A stretch of 57,606 nt of DNA from an uncultured Oscillospiraceae bacterium (GCA_900543305.1 UQQZ01000005.1:1-57606), one strand, 5' to 3'. Positions 34,406-43,620 are shown, counted from the stretch's first letter. The notes: a model not told the origin generated them from the sequence alone. Numbers and translations are program-made.

Positions 34406-35029
34406 TTAATCTATCTTGCGGCTGCATACCAAAGAGTCCCCGGCACCCAGGAGAATATCTCCCTTCTGCTCTTTCAATATAAAGGTGCCGTCATCCTTGA
34501 TCACGCCAAACAATCCGTCCCCCTGCTGCAATTCCAATTCATCCGTGGTCTTTCCCACTTGGTTTTTTTCAACCGGAATTACCACCAGGGAAATGGTGGA
34601 GGTGCCAAATGTAACCTGCCTGCTCTGCCAAGGGCTGGTCAAAGCCGTCACCAGTTTATCTCCAGCCATATTGGTGGGGCAAACTGTCTGCAGTCCGAAA
34701 CGTTCAAAAATATTTTCCCGGTAAGGATCGGAAATACGGGCAATCACCTTGGGGATGCCAAAAAAGTTCTTGGCAATCTGACCCACGGTAATATTCAAAT
34801 TGTCGTCCGGAGTGGCCACCGCTACCGCGTCGCATCCCTCAATGCCCGCGGAACGCAGGCTCTTGATATCCATGGGAAATCCCACCGACGTAACTCCGCT
34901 GAAATCAGGACTCAACTGAGCCAAATTTTCGGTACTGGAGTCAATCAAAACTACATCATGCCCTTCTCGATCCAGGGTTTCCGCCGTTTTGCGGCCCAAC
35001 AGTCCGCCGCCAACAATCATGATATTCAT
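34406..35029 (-). CDS. TrkA/KtrA-type NAD-binding K+ uptake regulator (upstream copy)
   Basis: A 207-residue RCK protein with Rossmann motif MNIMIVGGGLLGRKTAETL, acidic residue in VVLIDSSTENL, and a TrkA-C domain (about 130-205, ending GAGDSLVCSRKID). It diverges clearly from the neighbouring TrkA-type protein, so the two may form a heteromeric gating ring or serve different channels. The genes form one operon. Confidence 0.87.
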   Translation of the reverse strand: MNIMIVGGGLLGRKTAETLDREGHDVVLIDSSTENLAQLSPDFSGVTSVGFPMDIKSLRSAGIEGCDAVAVATPDDNLNITVGQIAKNFFGIPKVIARISDPYRENIFERFGLQTVCPTNMAGDKLVTALTSPWQSRQVTFGTSTISLVVIPVEKNQVGKTTDELELQQGDGLFGVIKDDGTFILKEQKGDILLGAGDSLVCSRKID

Positions 35030-35155
35030 ACCGTCTTCCTCTCGTTTTCTCGTCTGCCAGCCCCCATTGCCGGCATCCTGCTACCTTTTCTGCATCGAAA
35101 TAAACCTTGTCTTCTCTTCTGCCGCAAAATCTCCGGGCAGGAAAAGAGAACGGCG

Positions 35156-35689
35156 TTATTCGCCGTCCTCAGAGTCCACGTCACTAGAAGGGGAAGAAGA
35201 AGTACCCCCTTGAGAACTGGTTGAATTGTTATTTTCTCCAGGCGCAGGCGAAGGAGTGGCCGAACTGCCATCCTCACTGCTGGAACTGCTTGTGGTTTGC
35301 GTTCCGCCCTTTAATTGATTGTACTCTTCCAGGGTGACTTCAATCACCTCTGCATAATCTGCGGACACATAGGCCGCTCGTCCCTCATACTGAACCTGAT
35401 ACCAGCCATTTTGGGCGTCTTCCAACAACAACGCCAGGCGGGACCCGTTTTCAGCCAACCCCAGAATTTCGCTGTCGGTGGAAGCTTCTTTGCGCACATT
35501 CAGGCCAGAATCTGCCGTAACCCGCAAGGCCTTTGCCATCTGCGGTTCCGGAGACGGGCTGGTGGATGTCACATTGGAGACTTCTGATCCAACGCTGGAG
35601 GTGTTCTCCTCTTTTTCCTTGTCGCCACATCCACTCAACACCATTGCGGCCAAGCACAATGCCAACACCAGACAAACGATCCTTTTCAT
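35156..35689 (-). CDS. SH3 domain lipoprotein
   Basis: A 177-residue lipoprotein. The ATG at 35689 is chosen for its distance from AAAAGGAG; an ATG two codons earlier is too close. Signal peptide and lipobox LSGC are followed by a Ser/Thr linker and one bacterial SH3 domain (about residues 52-120, LNVRKEASTDSEILGLAENG). The Ser/Thr/Gly-rich tail (about 130-177) is low-complexity. Bacterial SH3 domains usually bind cell-wall peptides. It probably belongs to the envelope; no partner gene is obvious. Confidence 0.82.
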   Translation of the reverse strand: MKRIVCLVLALCLAAMVLSGCGDKEKEENTSSVGSEVSNVTSTSPSPEPQMAKALRVTADSGLNVRKEASTDSEILGLAENGSRLALLLEDAQNGWYQVQYEGRAAYVSADYAEVIEVTLEEYNQLKGGTQTTSSSSSEDGSSATPSPAPGENNNSTSSQGGTSSSPSSDVDSEDGE

Positions 35690-35846
35690 TTGCATCCACT
35701 CCTTTTCCCCAAAAGTAGGTTGTGTCCTTATTGTAGCATAATCTGCTAAAAAGTCCACAGATTTTTTCTTTTTTCAATGATATCGCCCGAAAACATGGGG
35801 TTCCAAAAGGGTTTCAATATTTTTTAAAAAAATTTGAAATCTTTGC

Positions 35847-35875
35847 TTGACTTTTAGGGGGAGGTAGGCTATAAT
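35847..35875 (+). promoter_or_regulatory. Sigma-A promoter of the tRNA pair
   Basis: TTGACT and TATAAT are separated by 17 bp, 20 bp upstream of tRNA-Thr. Confidence 0.8.
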
Positions 35876-35895
35876 AAACGAGCGCTAAAAAATCC

Positions 35896-35971
35896 GCTGG
35901 TGTAGCTCAGTTGGTAGAGCAGCTGATTTGTAATCAGCAGGTCAGGGGTTCGAATCCGTTCACCAGCTCCA
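35896..35971 (+). tRNA. tRNA-Thr (anticodon TGT)
   Basis: A 76-nt cloverleaf: acceptor GCTGGTG pairs with CACCAGC, anticodon loop TTTGTAA reads ACA codons, and CCA is encoded. The T-arm AGGGG/CCGTT shows one G-G mismatch in its stem. It is transcribed with tRNA-Tyr downstream. Confidence 0.95.
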
Positions 35972-36027
35972 CTAGCTGACAGACAGCGCTTTCACATACC
36001 CTTCCTTTTTCGGGTGGGGACATATAA

Positions 36028-36112
36028 GGGAGAGTTCCCGAGTGGCCAAAGGGGGCAGACTGTAAATCTGTTGTCGACGACTTCAGTGGTTCGAATCCAC
36101 TCTCTCCCACCA
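36028..36112 (+). tRNA. tRNA-Tyr (anticodon GTA)
   Basis: An 85-nt class II tRNA: acceptor GGGAGAG pairs with CTCTCCC, anticodon loop CTGTAAA carries GTA, and a long variable arm is present as in bacterial tRNA-Tyr. CCA is encoded. Confidence 0.95.
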
Positions 36113-36117
36113 GACTG

Positions 36118-36152
36118 AATCCGAACACGGTTTGTGTTCGGATTTCTTTTTC
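36118..36152 (+). terminator. Intrinsic terminator of the tRNA operon
   Basis: AATCCGAACAC pairs with GTGTTCGGATT (loop GGTTT) and is followed by TCTTTTT, 6 bp after tRNA-Tyr. Confidence 0.85.
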
Positions 36153-36202
36153 CAAGGGTAGTATTCCCCTCCGAGAGAACGTCTAAAAGATCCGCTTCAA
36201 AG

Positions 36203-36240
36203 AAAAAGACCTAGGTGCAATTTGCATCTAGGCCTTTTTC
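36203..36240 (-). terminator. Bidirectional terminator between tRNA-Tyr and the NSS transporter
   Basis: A long stem (AAAAAGACCTAGGTGCA with TGCATCTAGGCCTTTTT) has A- and T-tracts on both sides. It serves the minus-strand transporter gene. Confidence 0.75.
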
Positions 36241-36293
36241 TTTGCTCAGAAATCTCCGGGACTCCCCTTCTGTTTCGGGGAGATCCCTCCATG

Positions 36294-37673
36294 TTACATC
36301 CAGAATTTCTGCAAATATCCCACCACAAAAATAATCAGCACAATGGCAGGCAATATGAAGCTGCAATAAAACCGCATGCTTTTGGGAAACTTCAAACCTT
36401 GCCCTGCATCTGCCTCTTGCAAAAAGTTTTTCCACCCCCAGCCGTACCGGGAAGTGCAGAACAGTAAATAAACCAAGGAACCCAGTGGCAGCAGATTGTT
36501 GGAAATCACAAAATCCTCAATGGATTGGATATCCCCCACTTTGGGCAAGGTACATCCGCTCCACACGTTAAATCCCAAAATACAGGGCATGGAAATGACC
36601 AGCACGATGATCACGTTGATTCCAACTGCTTTTTTCCGGCTCCATCCCCACAAATCCATTGCAAAGGAGATGAGATTCTCAAAGACGGCAATGATGGTGG
36701 AAAAAGCTGCAAACGCCATAAACACAAAGAACAACGCGCCCCAAATGCGGCCCCCTGGCATCTGGTTGAAAATGTTGGGCAAGGTGATGAAGATGAGAGA
36801 AGGACCTTCCCCAGCGTCTACCCCAAATGCCGCCGCTGCCGGGAAAATAATCAATCCGCTCATCAATGCCACGAACGTATCCAGCAGCGTAATGCTGATG
36901 GCCTCTCCCGTCAAAGAACGCTCTTTTCCGATATAGGAACCAAAAATCGCAAGGGCCCCAATTCCCAGTGAAAGGGTGAAAAAGGCCTGTCCCATAGCGG
37001 CAAAAATGGATTCTCCCAGTCCTCCTTCCGCTTCAAACAACTTGGAAAAATCGGGCGTCAAATAAAATGCCAACCCTTCCTCCGCATTTTGCAGGGTCAG
37101 GGAACGCACCACCAAAACCACCATAATGGCCAAAAGTGCCAACATCATCACTTTGTTGACCTTCTCCACACCTTTTTTCAATCCCCTGGAGCAAACCCCA
37201 AAGCAAAACAGCACCGTGAGCACCATCCAGAAAGTCATATACCCGGGGCTTTCCAGCATCTGGTCAAAGACGCCGGAAACCTGTTGGGGCGTTAATCCCA
37301 CAAAGACTCCCCGAACCATTTTATAAAAGTATGCCAGCATCCATCCTCCCACGGTGGTGTAGAAAGCCATCAGCAAGTAATTTCCCAGCATGGCGGCGTA
37401 ACTGTACAAATGCCACTTGGACCCCTTGGGCTCCAGCACATGGAAAGAACGAGCCGCCGATTGTTGACTCCCACGCCCTACGGAAAATTCCATGACCATG
37501 ATGGGAAGACCCAAAATGCACAGGAACACCAGATAAATCAATACAAACGCAGCTCCCCCATATTTCCCAACGATATAGGGAAACCGCCAAACGTTGCCCA
37601 ACCCGATGGCGCACCCGGCGGAGATCAGGATAAATCCCAGCCGCGAACCAAATTTTTCTCTTTCTTTTGCCAT
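36294..37673 (-). CDS. Neurotransmitter:sodium symporter (NSS/SNF) family transporter
   Basis: A 459-residue integral membrane protein with eleven to twelve helices and the LeuT-type start: helix 1 contains GFILISAGCAIGLGNVWRFP, the region that binds Na+ and substrate. The family imports amino acids or amines with Na+. The substrate is not predictable here; tryptophan, tyrosine or methionine carriers have similar sequences. It stands alone with its own terminator. Confidence 0.93.
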   Translation of the reverse strand: MAKEREKFGSRLGFILISAGCAIGLGNVWRFPYIVGKYGGAAFVLIYLVFLCILGLPIMVMEFSVGRGSQQSAARSFHVLEPKGSKWHLYSYAAMLGNYLLMAFYTTVGGWMLAYFYKMVRGVFVGLTPQQVSGVFDQMLESPGYMTFWMVLTVLFCFGVCSRGLKKGVEKVNKVMMLALLAIMVVLVVRSLTLQNAEEGLAFYLTPDFSKLFEAEGGLGESIFAAMGQAFFTLSLGIGALAIFGSYIGKERSLTGEAISITLLDTFVALMSGLIIFPAAAAFGVDAGEGPSLIFITLPNIFNQMPGGRIWGALFFVFMAFAAFSTIIAVFENLISFAMDLWGWSRKKAVGINVIIVLVISMPCILGFNVWSGCTLPKVGDIQSIEDFVISNNLLPLGSLVYLLFCTSRYGWGWKNFLQEADAGQGLKFPKSMRFYCSFILPAIVLIIFVVGYLQKFWM

Positions 37674-37749
37674 GTTCTCTCCACTCCTCTCACGGACCTA
37701 ACTCCGCATTTTCCCATTTAGTAAAGTTTGCTTTTCCCCTCAAATTTCC

Positions 37750-38943
37750 TTATTGCAACAGAGAAAGTAACGAACTGCCGATACAATGTTCCGGTACCGG
37801 CAGGTGAAAATTGTCCAGAATAGTCGCCCCGATTCCTGCAAAGGTATCCTGAACAGGCAGCATCCCACTGCCCACCAAGGAGGGTGAGTACGCCAAAAGG
37901 AAAACCTGCTCCCTGGTGTGATCTGTCCCGGTATGGGTGGGGTCGTTGCCATGATCGGCGGTCAGGAGCAACAGATCCTCTGAGCCCATGGCCGAAAGAA
38001 ATTTCCCCAGCTGTATATCAAATTTTTCCAGCTCCTTGGCGTAACCAATGGGATTTCTTCTGTGCCCCCACAAAGCGTCAAAGTCCACCAGGTTGGTAAA
38101 GCATAACCCGGAAAAATCCCGAAGCAACAGTTCCCGGGTCTGTTCCATCCCCTGGACGGAACTGTCGGAATGGAGGGATTCCGTAAGACCTTTACAGGAG
38201 AAAATGTCCCCAATTTTCCCCACGCCGATTACTTCCTTTCCTCCTTCCTGCAGCACCTCCAGGTCCGTCTTCGCAAAAGGCGGCAAGGCGTAATCCCGGC
38301 GATGGGAGGTGCGCTGAAATTGTCCTTTGACGCTGCCTACAAAAGGCCTGGCGATGACCCGCCCCACCTTCCAACGGTCTTCCAGGGTCAACTCCCGGGC
38401 TATCTCGCAGCAACGATACAATTCCTCCAGGCCGGTGGTCTCTTCACTGGCAGCAATTTGCAGTACGGAATCCGCCGACGTATAGACAATCAGGGAGCCA
38501 TCCCTTCTTTGTTCCTCCCCCAGTTCGTCCAGAATTTCCGTCCCGCTGGCGCTCTTATTTCCGATCACCTTCCGGCCGGTGCGTTTCTCCAGCTCTGCAA
38601 TCAGCTCCGGCGGAAATCCCGTTTCCGTGAACACCTGGAAGGGAGTGGTGATCTTCAGCCCCATCATCTCCCAGTGGCCTGTCATGGTATCTTTTCCATT
38701 GCTGGCTTCCCGCAAATATCCATAGTACCCCTTGGGATGCTCTATCGGAGCCACATGGGGAATAGAATGGAGATTGGCCAGGCCCAATGCCTGCAAATGG
38801 GGAATATTCAGCGATCCCGCTGCCTGGGCCAAATGTCCCAGAGTGTCTGTGCCCCCATCGCCATAATCTGCCGCGTCAGGCATGGCCCCTACGCCCAAAG
38901 AGTCCAACACGACCAAAAATATTCTTTTGAACCTTGATTTCAT
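37750..38943 (-). CDS. deoB: Phosphopentomutase
   Basis: A 397-residue alkaline-phosphatase-superfamily mutase that interconverts ribose-1-phosphate (or the deoxy form) and the 5-phosphate in nucleoside breakdown. Metal-binding motifs: VVLDSLGVGAMPDAADYGD at the N-terminus and LLTADHGNDPTHTGTDHTRE near the C-terminus. The region TNLVDFDALWGHRRNPIGYA is also typical. The start at 38943 (MKSRFKRIF) has AGAGGAAG upstream and removes a 12-residue extension. A nucleoside hydrolase gene 5 kb away may feed the same pathway. Confidence 0.95.
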   Translation of the reverse strand: MKSRFKRIFLVVLDSLGVGAMPDAADYGDGGTDTLGHLAQAAGSLNIPHLQALGLANLHSIPHVAPIEHPKGYYGYLREASNGKDTMTGHWEMMGLKITTPFQVFTETGFPPELIAELEKRTGRKVIGNKSASGTEILDELGEEQRRDGSLIVYTSADSVLQIAASEETTGLEELYRCCEIARELTLEDRWKVGRVIARPFVGSVKGQFQRTSHRRDYALPPFAKTDLEVLQEGGKEVIGVGKIGDIFSCKGLTESLHSDSSVQGMEQTRELLLRDFSGLCFTNLVDFDALWGHRRNPIGYAKELEKFDIQLGKFLSAMGSEDLLLLTADHGNDPTHTGTDHTREQVFLLAYSPSLVGSGMLPVQDTFAGIGATILDNFHLPVPEHCIGSSLLSLLQ

Positions 38944-39184
38944 TTGAAAACTTCCTCTCTTTTCCAGGGCAGTCTCCACTTTCTTGACCCACCACCCCGC
39001 GCAAATCCAAAAACATTTTCCCCTCAGAGAAAAAACTCTAAAGGCATCATAGCACGGGGCAAAGAAAGATACAAGTGGAGGAATTTCTTTTGCTCTATTT
39101 TCGACCTTTTCCAGAATTTGAAAAAAGCTTTCTTCCCCCTTTCTCTATCCGTATACTAAAGATATTAGGAAGGGGAGCTGATTG

Positions 39185-40420
39185 ATGAAACAGCAAAGCG
39201 CACGTCCATATTGGCTATTGACCATGGTGCTCTGTGGAATGGCCGCAAGCTCCATTGGGGTAGGAATCAACTGCGTGGGAATCTTCTACACGCCGGTCTC
39301 CGATTCTCTGGGAATTTTACGGGGATCCTTTGCCATCCACGCCACGCTTTCCCAGGGTGCCATTTCCGTAATGGCCTTGCTTCTGCCCCGGCTGATGGCC
39401 CGGTTCCACTATAAGGCCCTGCTTCTGGTGGGAGTGATTCTGGCCGTCTTTGCCACCGGTGCAATGTCCTTTTCTTCCCAGCTCTGGGAGTTTTACCTGC
39501 TGGGTATCCTTCGGGGTCTTGGTGTGGGCCTGTTTTCCACCGTACCCATCACCATGATCTTAACCAACTGGTTTCACAAAAGTCATGGGCTGGCCACCAG
39601 TATCACCCTGAGTTTCAGCGGTTTGGCAGGCGCAGTGTGTTCTCCTCTGCTGACCTGGTGCATCACCCAGTTTGGTTGGCGCCATGCTTACCTGATTATG
39701 GCCGCTGCAATGGCCATTCTGGTGGTCCCAGCACTGCTTTCTCCCATCACGACGGGGCCTCAGGAAAAAGGTCTTCCTCCCTACGGAGGAACACTGGAGC
39801 AGGTCAAGCCGAAAACGGTGTCCCAAAAACGTCCGCCTTTTTCCTACCGGACGTTCTGCTTCCTGGCTATGTGCGCTTTGACCTTGCTGCACACCTCCAT
39901 TGCGGGGATCGCCCAACACTTCACCGGTTTTTCCGAGAGCATCGGCCAGACTGCGGAAACAGGGGCATTTATGATGTCTTTGGCCATGGTGGGCAATATC
40001 TGCACCAAACTGGTCATCGGTGTCCTCAGCGATCGATTCGGCCCTGTCAAAGCCAGTGTCTCCATGATCCTGCTCAACGCCGTTTCCCTGGGCCTGCTTC
40101 TTCTGGCCAGCGCCTGGAGCAGTCTCCCCCTGTTGCTGACAGCTGCATTTCTCTACGGATCTGTCTATTCAGTGGGTGCCGTGGGACTCTCGTTGCTGAG
40201 CCGGTTGTTTTTCGGAGCAGAAAACTATTCCAGCGCCTATTCGGTTATCGGCCTGCTGGTCACCATGGGAAGCGCCATTTCCCAGCCCTTGATCGGCTAT
40301 CTCTACGACTTTACCGGCAGTTACCTGCCCATGCTCTTCGTAGCTTTGGGGATTCATGTAGTGGACTTGATTCTTCTGGCCGGTGCTAAAAAAACATATC
40401 GTAAGGAATATCATTCCTGA
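39185..40420 (+). CDS. MFS transporter (OFA/monocarboxylate-like)
   Basis: A 411-residue twelve-helix major facilitator. The loop after helix 2 has RLMARFHYKALLLVG, and the central cytoplasmic loop (about residues 195-220) is basic. IGVLSDRFGP between helices 8 and 9 is the repeat of the family motif. The pattern of helix 1 (GVGINCVGIFYTPVSDSLG) resembles carriers of the oxalate/formate or monocarboxylate group; the substrate is uncertain. ATG at 39185 is 9 nt after GGGG; TTG at 39182 is an alternative. A TATACT -10-like box is at about 39151. It is 38 bp before the DJ-1/PfpI genes with no terminator between. Confidence 0.88.
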   Translation: MKQQSARPYWLLTMVLCGMAASSIGVGINCVGIFYTPVSDSLGILRGSFAIHATLSQGAISVMALLLPRLMARFHYKALLLVGVILAVFATGAMSFSSQLWEFYLLGILRGLGVGLFSTVPITMILTNWFHKSHGLATSITLSFSGLAGAVCSPLLTWCITQFGWRHAYLIMAAAMAILVVPALLSPITTGPQEKGLPPYGGTLEQVKPKTVSQKRPPFSYRTFCFLAMCALTLLHTSIAGIAQHFTGFSESIGQTAETGAFMMSLAMVGNICTKLVIGVLSDRFGPVKASVSMILLNAVSLGLLLLASAWSSLPLLLTAAFLYGSVYSVGAVGLSLLSRLFFGAENYSSAYSVIGLLVTMGSAISQPLIGYLYDFTGSYLPMLFVALGIHVVDLILLAGAKKTYRKEYHS

Positions 40421-40458
40421 TATTGCCTTTGCAAACAAAATATAAGGAGGTTTCTAGT

Positions 40459-41022
40459 ATGAAACAAGCGGCAGTTATTTTGGCTCCCGGATTTGAAGAG
40501 GGAGAATCCCTCACCTTGGCGGACATTCTCCGGCGCGCCGGATTCGTCTGCGACCTGGTGGGATTTGAACCCTTGGTGGAAGGCGCCCACGGGATCAAGG
40601 TCCAAAGCGATGTGCTCCTTACAGACCTGGATCCGGAACAGCCTGGCTATGAGATGATTGTCCTGCCCGGCGGGATGCCCGGCGCCACCAACTTGAAGGA
40701 CAGCGACCTGCTCATGGAGATACTCCGGAACATGGATCGCCAAGGCAAATGGATTGCCGCCATGTGCGCTGCCCCCATTGCCCTGGAACGAGCCGGCTTG
40801 CTGGACGGAAAACGGTTTACCGCTTATGTGGGATACGATGAAAAAATCAGGGCCGGCTACTTTCAAGAAGACATTGTGGTGAAGGATCACAATCTGCTCA
40901 CCAGCCGCGGTCCCGCCACTGCCTACGCCTTCGGCTATGCTTTGGTGGATGTCCTGGGCGGCGACAGCCAGGCCGTTAAAAACAGAATGGTATATCAAAA
41001 TGCGTTTCAGGAGGTGCAGTAA
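40459..41022 (+). CDS. DJ-1/PfpI family protein (first of a tandem pair)
   Basis: A 187-residue class-I-glutaminase-like protein. The active-site acid is in GFEEGE (about E14), and the nucleophile elbow is AAMCAAPIAL with C103, as in DJ-1, YajL and ThiJ. Family members are reported as glyoxalase/deglycase, protease or chaperone-like stress proteins, so its exact activity is open. AAGGAGG lies upstream. Its stop is 1 nt before the start of the second, related copy. Confidence 0.88.
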   Translation: MKQAAVILAPGFEEGESLTLADILRRAGFVCDLVGFEPLVEGAHGIKVQSDVLLTDLDPEQPGYEMIVLPGGMPGATNLKDSDLLMEILRNMDRQGKWIAAMCAAPIALERAGLLDGKRFTAYVGYDEKIRAGYFQEDIVVKDHNLLTSRGPATAYAFGYALVDVLGGDSQAVKNRMVYQNAFQEVQ

Positions 41023-41023
41023 C

Positions 41024-41578
41024 ATGGCTAAGGTGGCAGTTTTAATGGCAACCGGTTACGAGGAGGGAGAAACCCTCACCATTGTGGATATCCTGCGCAG
41101 GGCAGGCGTGGAGTGTCACACCTTCCATTTTGGAGAACCTTTGGTGACAGGAATGCACGGGATGAAGATCCAGGCAGACAAGCCTTTTGGAGACCAGGTG
41201 AAAACTTATGATGTCCTGGTTCTTCCCGGCGGACGGCCTGGCGGCGCAAACCTTCGGGAAAATCCCGATGTGATCCGGATGGTCCAATATTTCAACAGCC
41301 AGCCCGGAAAATATGTGGCTGCCATGTGCTCCGGCACTTTGGTGCTGGCCGAAGCCAACGTGATCCAAGGAAAGAAGCTCACCGGCTACACGGGATATGC
41401 AGAAAAGCTTCCCGGAGGAATTTTCCTCCAGGACGTGGTGGTGGCCGATCAAAATCTCATCACCAGCCAGGGACCCGCCACCCCCTTCCCCTTTGCCTAT
41501 AAAATTGCGGAGGTCCTGGGAAAAGACGTGAGTGTTCTGAAGGAAAAGATGCTCTACCATTTTGCCGGAGGAAAATAA
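41024..41578 (+). CDS. DJ-1/PfpI family protein (second of a tandem pair)
   Basis: A 184-residue paralogue of the preceding gene with the same layout: GYEEGET acid site and nucleophile elbow AAMCSGTLVL with C102. The two copies align along their whole length but differ at many positions, including the elbow, so they are an old duplication with possibly different substrates. The frame extends upstream into the first gene; ATG at 41024 with GGAGG upstream is chosen. Confidence 0.87.
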   Translation: MAKVAVLMATGYEEGETLTIVDILRRAGVECHTFHFGEPLVTGMHGMKIQADKPFGDQVKTYDVLVLPGGRPGGANLRENPDVIRMVQYFNSQPGKYVAAMCSGTLVLAEANVIQGKKLTGYTGYAEKLPGGIFLQDVVVADQNLITSQGPATPFPFAYKIAEVLGKDVSVLKEKMLYHFAGGK

Positions 41579-41599
41579 TCGATTCCCTGAAAAATGCAC

Positions 41600-41628
41600 T
41601 TTACAACCCAGACCGGAATATTTACAAT
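41600..41628 (+). promoter_or_regulatory. Sigma-A-like promoter of the hydrolase-anSME-nitroreductase genes
   Basis: TTTACA and TACAAT are 17 bp apart, about 40 bp before the hydrolase start. Confidence 0.6.
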
Positions 41629-41670
41629 AGAAATATACAAATTTTTCTATAGAACAGGAGGCTATTTTAG

Positions 41671-42438
41671 ATGATGTGGAACAGTTTTCAAACAGATGCC
41701 TACGATGGCATGATCGCTGAAACCATTGGGTTAACCGGTCACGACGGAAAACCTATCCAAGCCTACTATTCCCGCCCCATTGGCGAAGGACCTTTCCCTG
41801 GGATTCTGCTCATTCACCACCTGCCCGGCTGGGATGAATTCAACCGGGAAACAGCCCGGCGCTTTACCCAGCACGGCTACAGTGTGATCTGCCCCAACCT
41901 GTACGAGGATTTCGGCCATGGGAATCCGGTGGAAGTCACAGAGCGGGTCCGGGAGGCGGGAGGCGTTTCCGACCAGTCGGTGATGGAGGATTGTGACGCT
42001 GCTTTGGCGTTCCTCCACAATCAGCCACACGCCAACGGAAAAGTGGGTGTCATCGGCACCTGCTCCGGCGGACGTCACACCTTCTTGGCCGCCTGTACCT
42101 TGGAACGCATCGACGCGGCAGTGGATTGCTGGGGCGGCGGCGTAGTCTGCAAGCCCGAAGACCTGTCTCCCCAGCGGCCGGTCCAGCCTTTGGATTACGC
42201 GGAACAGCTCAACTGCCCCTTGTTGGGTATTTTTGGAAACGAGGACAAAAACCCCACTCCCGAAGACGTGGACCGGCTGGAAGCTCGCTTGAAGGAACTG
42301 GGCAAGAATTACGAATTCCACCGGTATGACGGGGCAGGACACGGCATGTGGTACTACGACAGGCCCATGTACCGCCAAGAACAGGCCATGGATTCCCTGG
42401 AAAAAGTCCTTGACTTCTTCCAACGTTACCTGAAATGA
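41671..42438 (+). CDS. Dienelactone hydrolase family protein
   Basis: A 255-residue alpha/beta hydrolase. The nucleophile elbow GTCSGG has cysteine, as in dienelactone hydrolase. GNEDKNPT supplies the acid and AGHGMWY the histidine. The oxyanion region is ILLIHHLPGWDEF. The family cleaves lactones and esters, but in gut anaerobes the substrate is generally unknown. ATG follows AGGAGG. Its stop overlaps the start of the radical SAM gene (ATGA), so the two are coupled. Confidence 0.88.
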   Translation: MMWNSFQTDAYDGMIAETIGLTGHDGKPIQAYYSRPIGEGPFPGILLIHHLPGWDEFNRETARRFTQHGYSVICPNLYEDFGHGNPVEVTERVREAGGVSDQSVMEDCDAALAFLHNQPHANGKVGVIGTCSGGRHTFLAACTLERIDAAVDCWGGGVVCKPEDLSPQRPVQPLDYAEQLNCPLLGIFGNEDKNPTPEDVDRLEARLKELGKNYEFHRYDGAGHGMWYYDRPMYRQEQAMDSLEKVLDFFQRYLK

Positions 42439-43601
42439 CCGCCCCACAAGAATCTCTCCCCTTCGTGATCATGGCAAAACCTGTGGGTTCCCGGTGTAAT
42501 ATGCACTGCTCTTATTGCTATTACCTGGACAAAGGGCAGTTTTCCACCCACTCGAAGCAGACCCGCATGAGTTTCGGACTCTTGGAACGGCTGATCCGCC
42601 AGACCATAGAGTCCAACCCAGGACCGGTGGTTTCCTTCACCTGGCATGGGGGAGAACCCACTTTGGCTGGATTGGAGTTTTATGAAAAAGCTCTGGAGTT
42701 GGAACGAAAATACCTGCCCAAGGGATGGCAGGTATGGAACAACCTCCAGACAAACGGTCTTCTCCTCAACGAGAAGTGGTGCCGTTTTCTCAAAGAAAAT
42801 CACTTTGATGTGGGACTCAGCGTGGATGGAGATCAAGTGACCCACGACGCCAACCGCCGGGATTTGTCAGGCTCCCCAACCTTTGATCGGGTGAAACGTG
42901 CGGCCCAACGGCTGAAATCCGCAGGTATCCGGCCAGATTTGCTCTGTACGGTCAACAGTGAAAGTCTGAAAAACCCAGAGGAGGTTTATCGGGCATTGCG
43001 GGATCTGGGCAGCGGCTGGATCCAATTTATCCCCATTGTGGTGCGGATGCCCGATGGGAGTATGGCCCCCACCTCCGTCACGCCCCAGGGATACGGTGAT
43101 TTCCTGTGCCGGGTATTCGACCTTTGGGTCCGGGAGGACCTGGGGAAGCTGGACGTCCAGCTCTTCGCGGAAATGGCCAGAATTTTGGCCGGCGGGGCCC
43201 CCAGTCTCTGCTGGATGTCTCCCACCTGCGGCAGAGTTTTGATTGTGGAGGAGGACGGAGGCGTCTATGCCTGCGACCATTTTGTGGACCGGGAACACCG
43301 GTTGGGGGACCTGCTCACCGGCAAGTTGGGGGACTTGGCCAACACGCCTCGCCAGTTGGCTTTTGGGGAAGCAAAATGTTCCACCCTCACCCGGGAATGC
43401 AAAGAATGCCCCTGGTATCAATTTTGTGGAGGCGACTGCCCCAAAGACAGATTTTCCCTCTCTCAGGACGGAGAAACCAACCACTCCTTCCTGTGCCAGG
43501 GACTCAAACACTTTTTCTCCTATGCCACTCCCAGGTTACAGCAAATCATGGAGTGGAGCCGCCAGGGGAAAACGCCGTCGGAAATCATGAAAATTCTGTG
43601 A
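42435..43601 (+). CDS. Radical SAM SPASM enzyme, anaerobic sulfatase-maturating type
   Basis: A 388-residue radical SAM protein. The [4Fe-4S]-SAM motif is CNMHCSYC (C21, C25, C28). The HGGEPTL motif and a cysteine-rich C-terminal SPASM domain (about 260-345, including CKECPWYQFCGGDCPKDR) match anSME enzymes. These convert Cys or Ser of sulfatases to formylglycine. No sulfatase gene is in the window, so the target may be elsewhere or the enzyme may modify another protein. It is coupled to the hydrolase gene upstream. Confidence 0.9.
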   Translation: MTAPQESLPFVIMAKPVGSRCNMHCSYCYYLDKGQFSTHSKQTRMSFGLLERLIRQTIESNPGPVVSFTWHGGEPTLAGLEFYEKALELERKYLPKGWQVWNNLQTNGLLLNEKWCRFLKENHFDVGLSVDGDQVTHDANRRDLSGSPTFDRVKRAAQRLKSAGIRPDLLCTVNSESLKNPEEVYRALRDLGSGWIQFIPIVVRMPDGSMAPTSVTPQGYGDFLCRVFDLWVREDLGKLDVQLFAEMARILAGGAPSLCWMSPTCGRVLIVEEDGGVYACDHFVDREHRLGDLLTGKLGDLANTPRQLAFGEAKCSTLTRECKECPWYQFCGGDCPKDRFSLSQDGETNHSFLCQGLKHFFSYATPRLQQIMEWSRQGKTPSEIMKIL

Positions 43602-43620
43602 GCCTAAAGGAGGAGATTTC

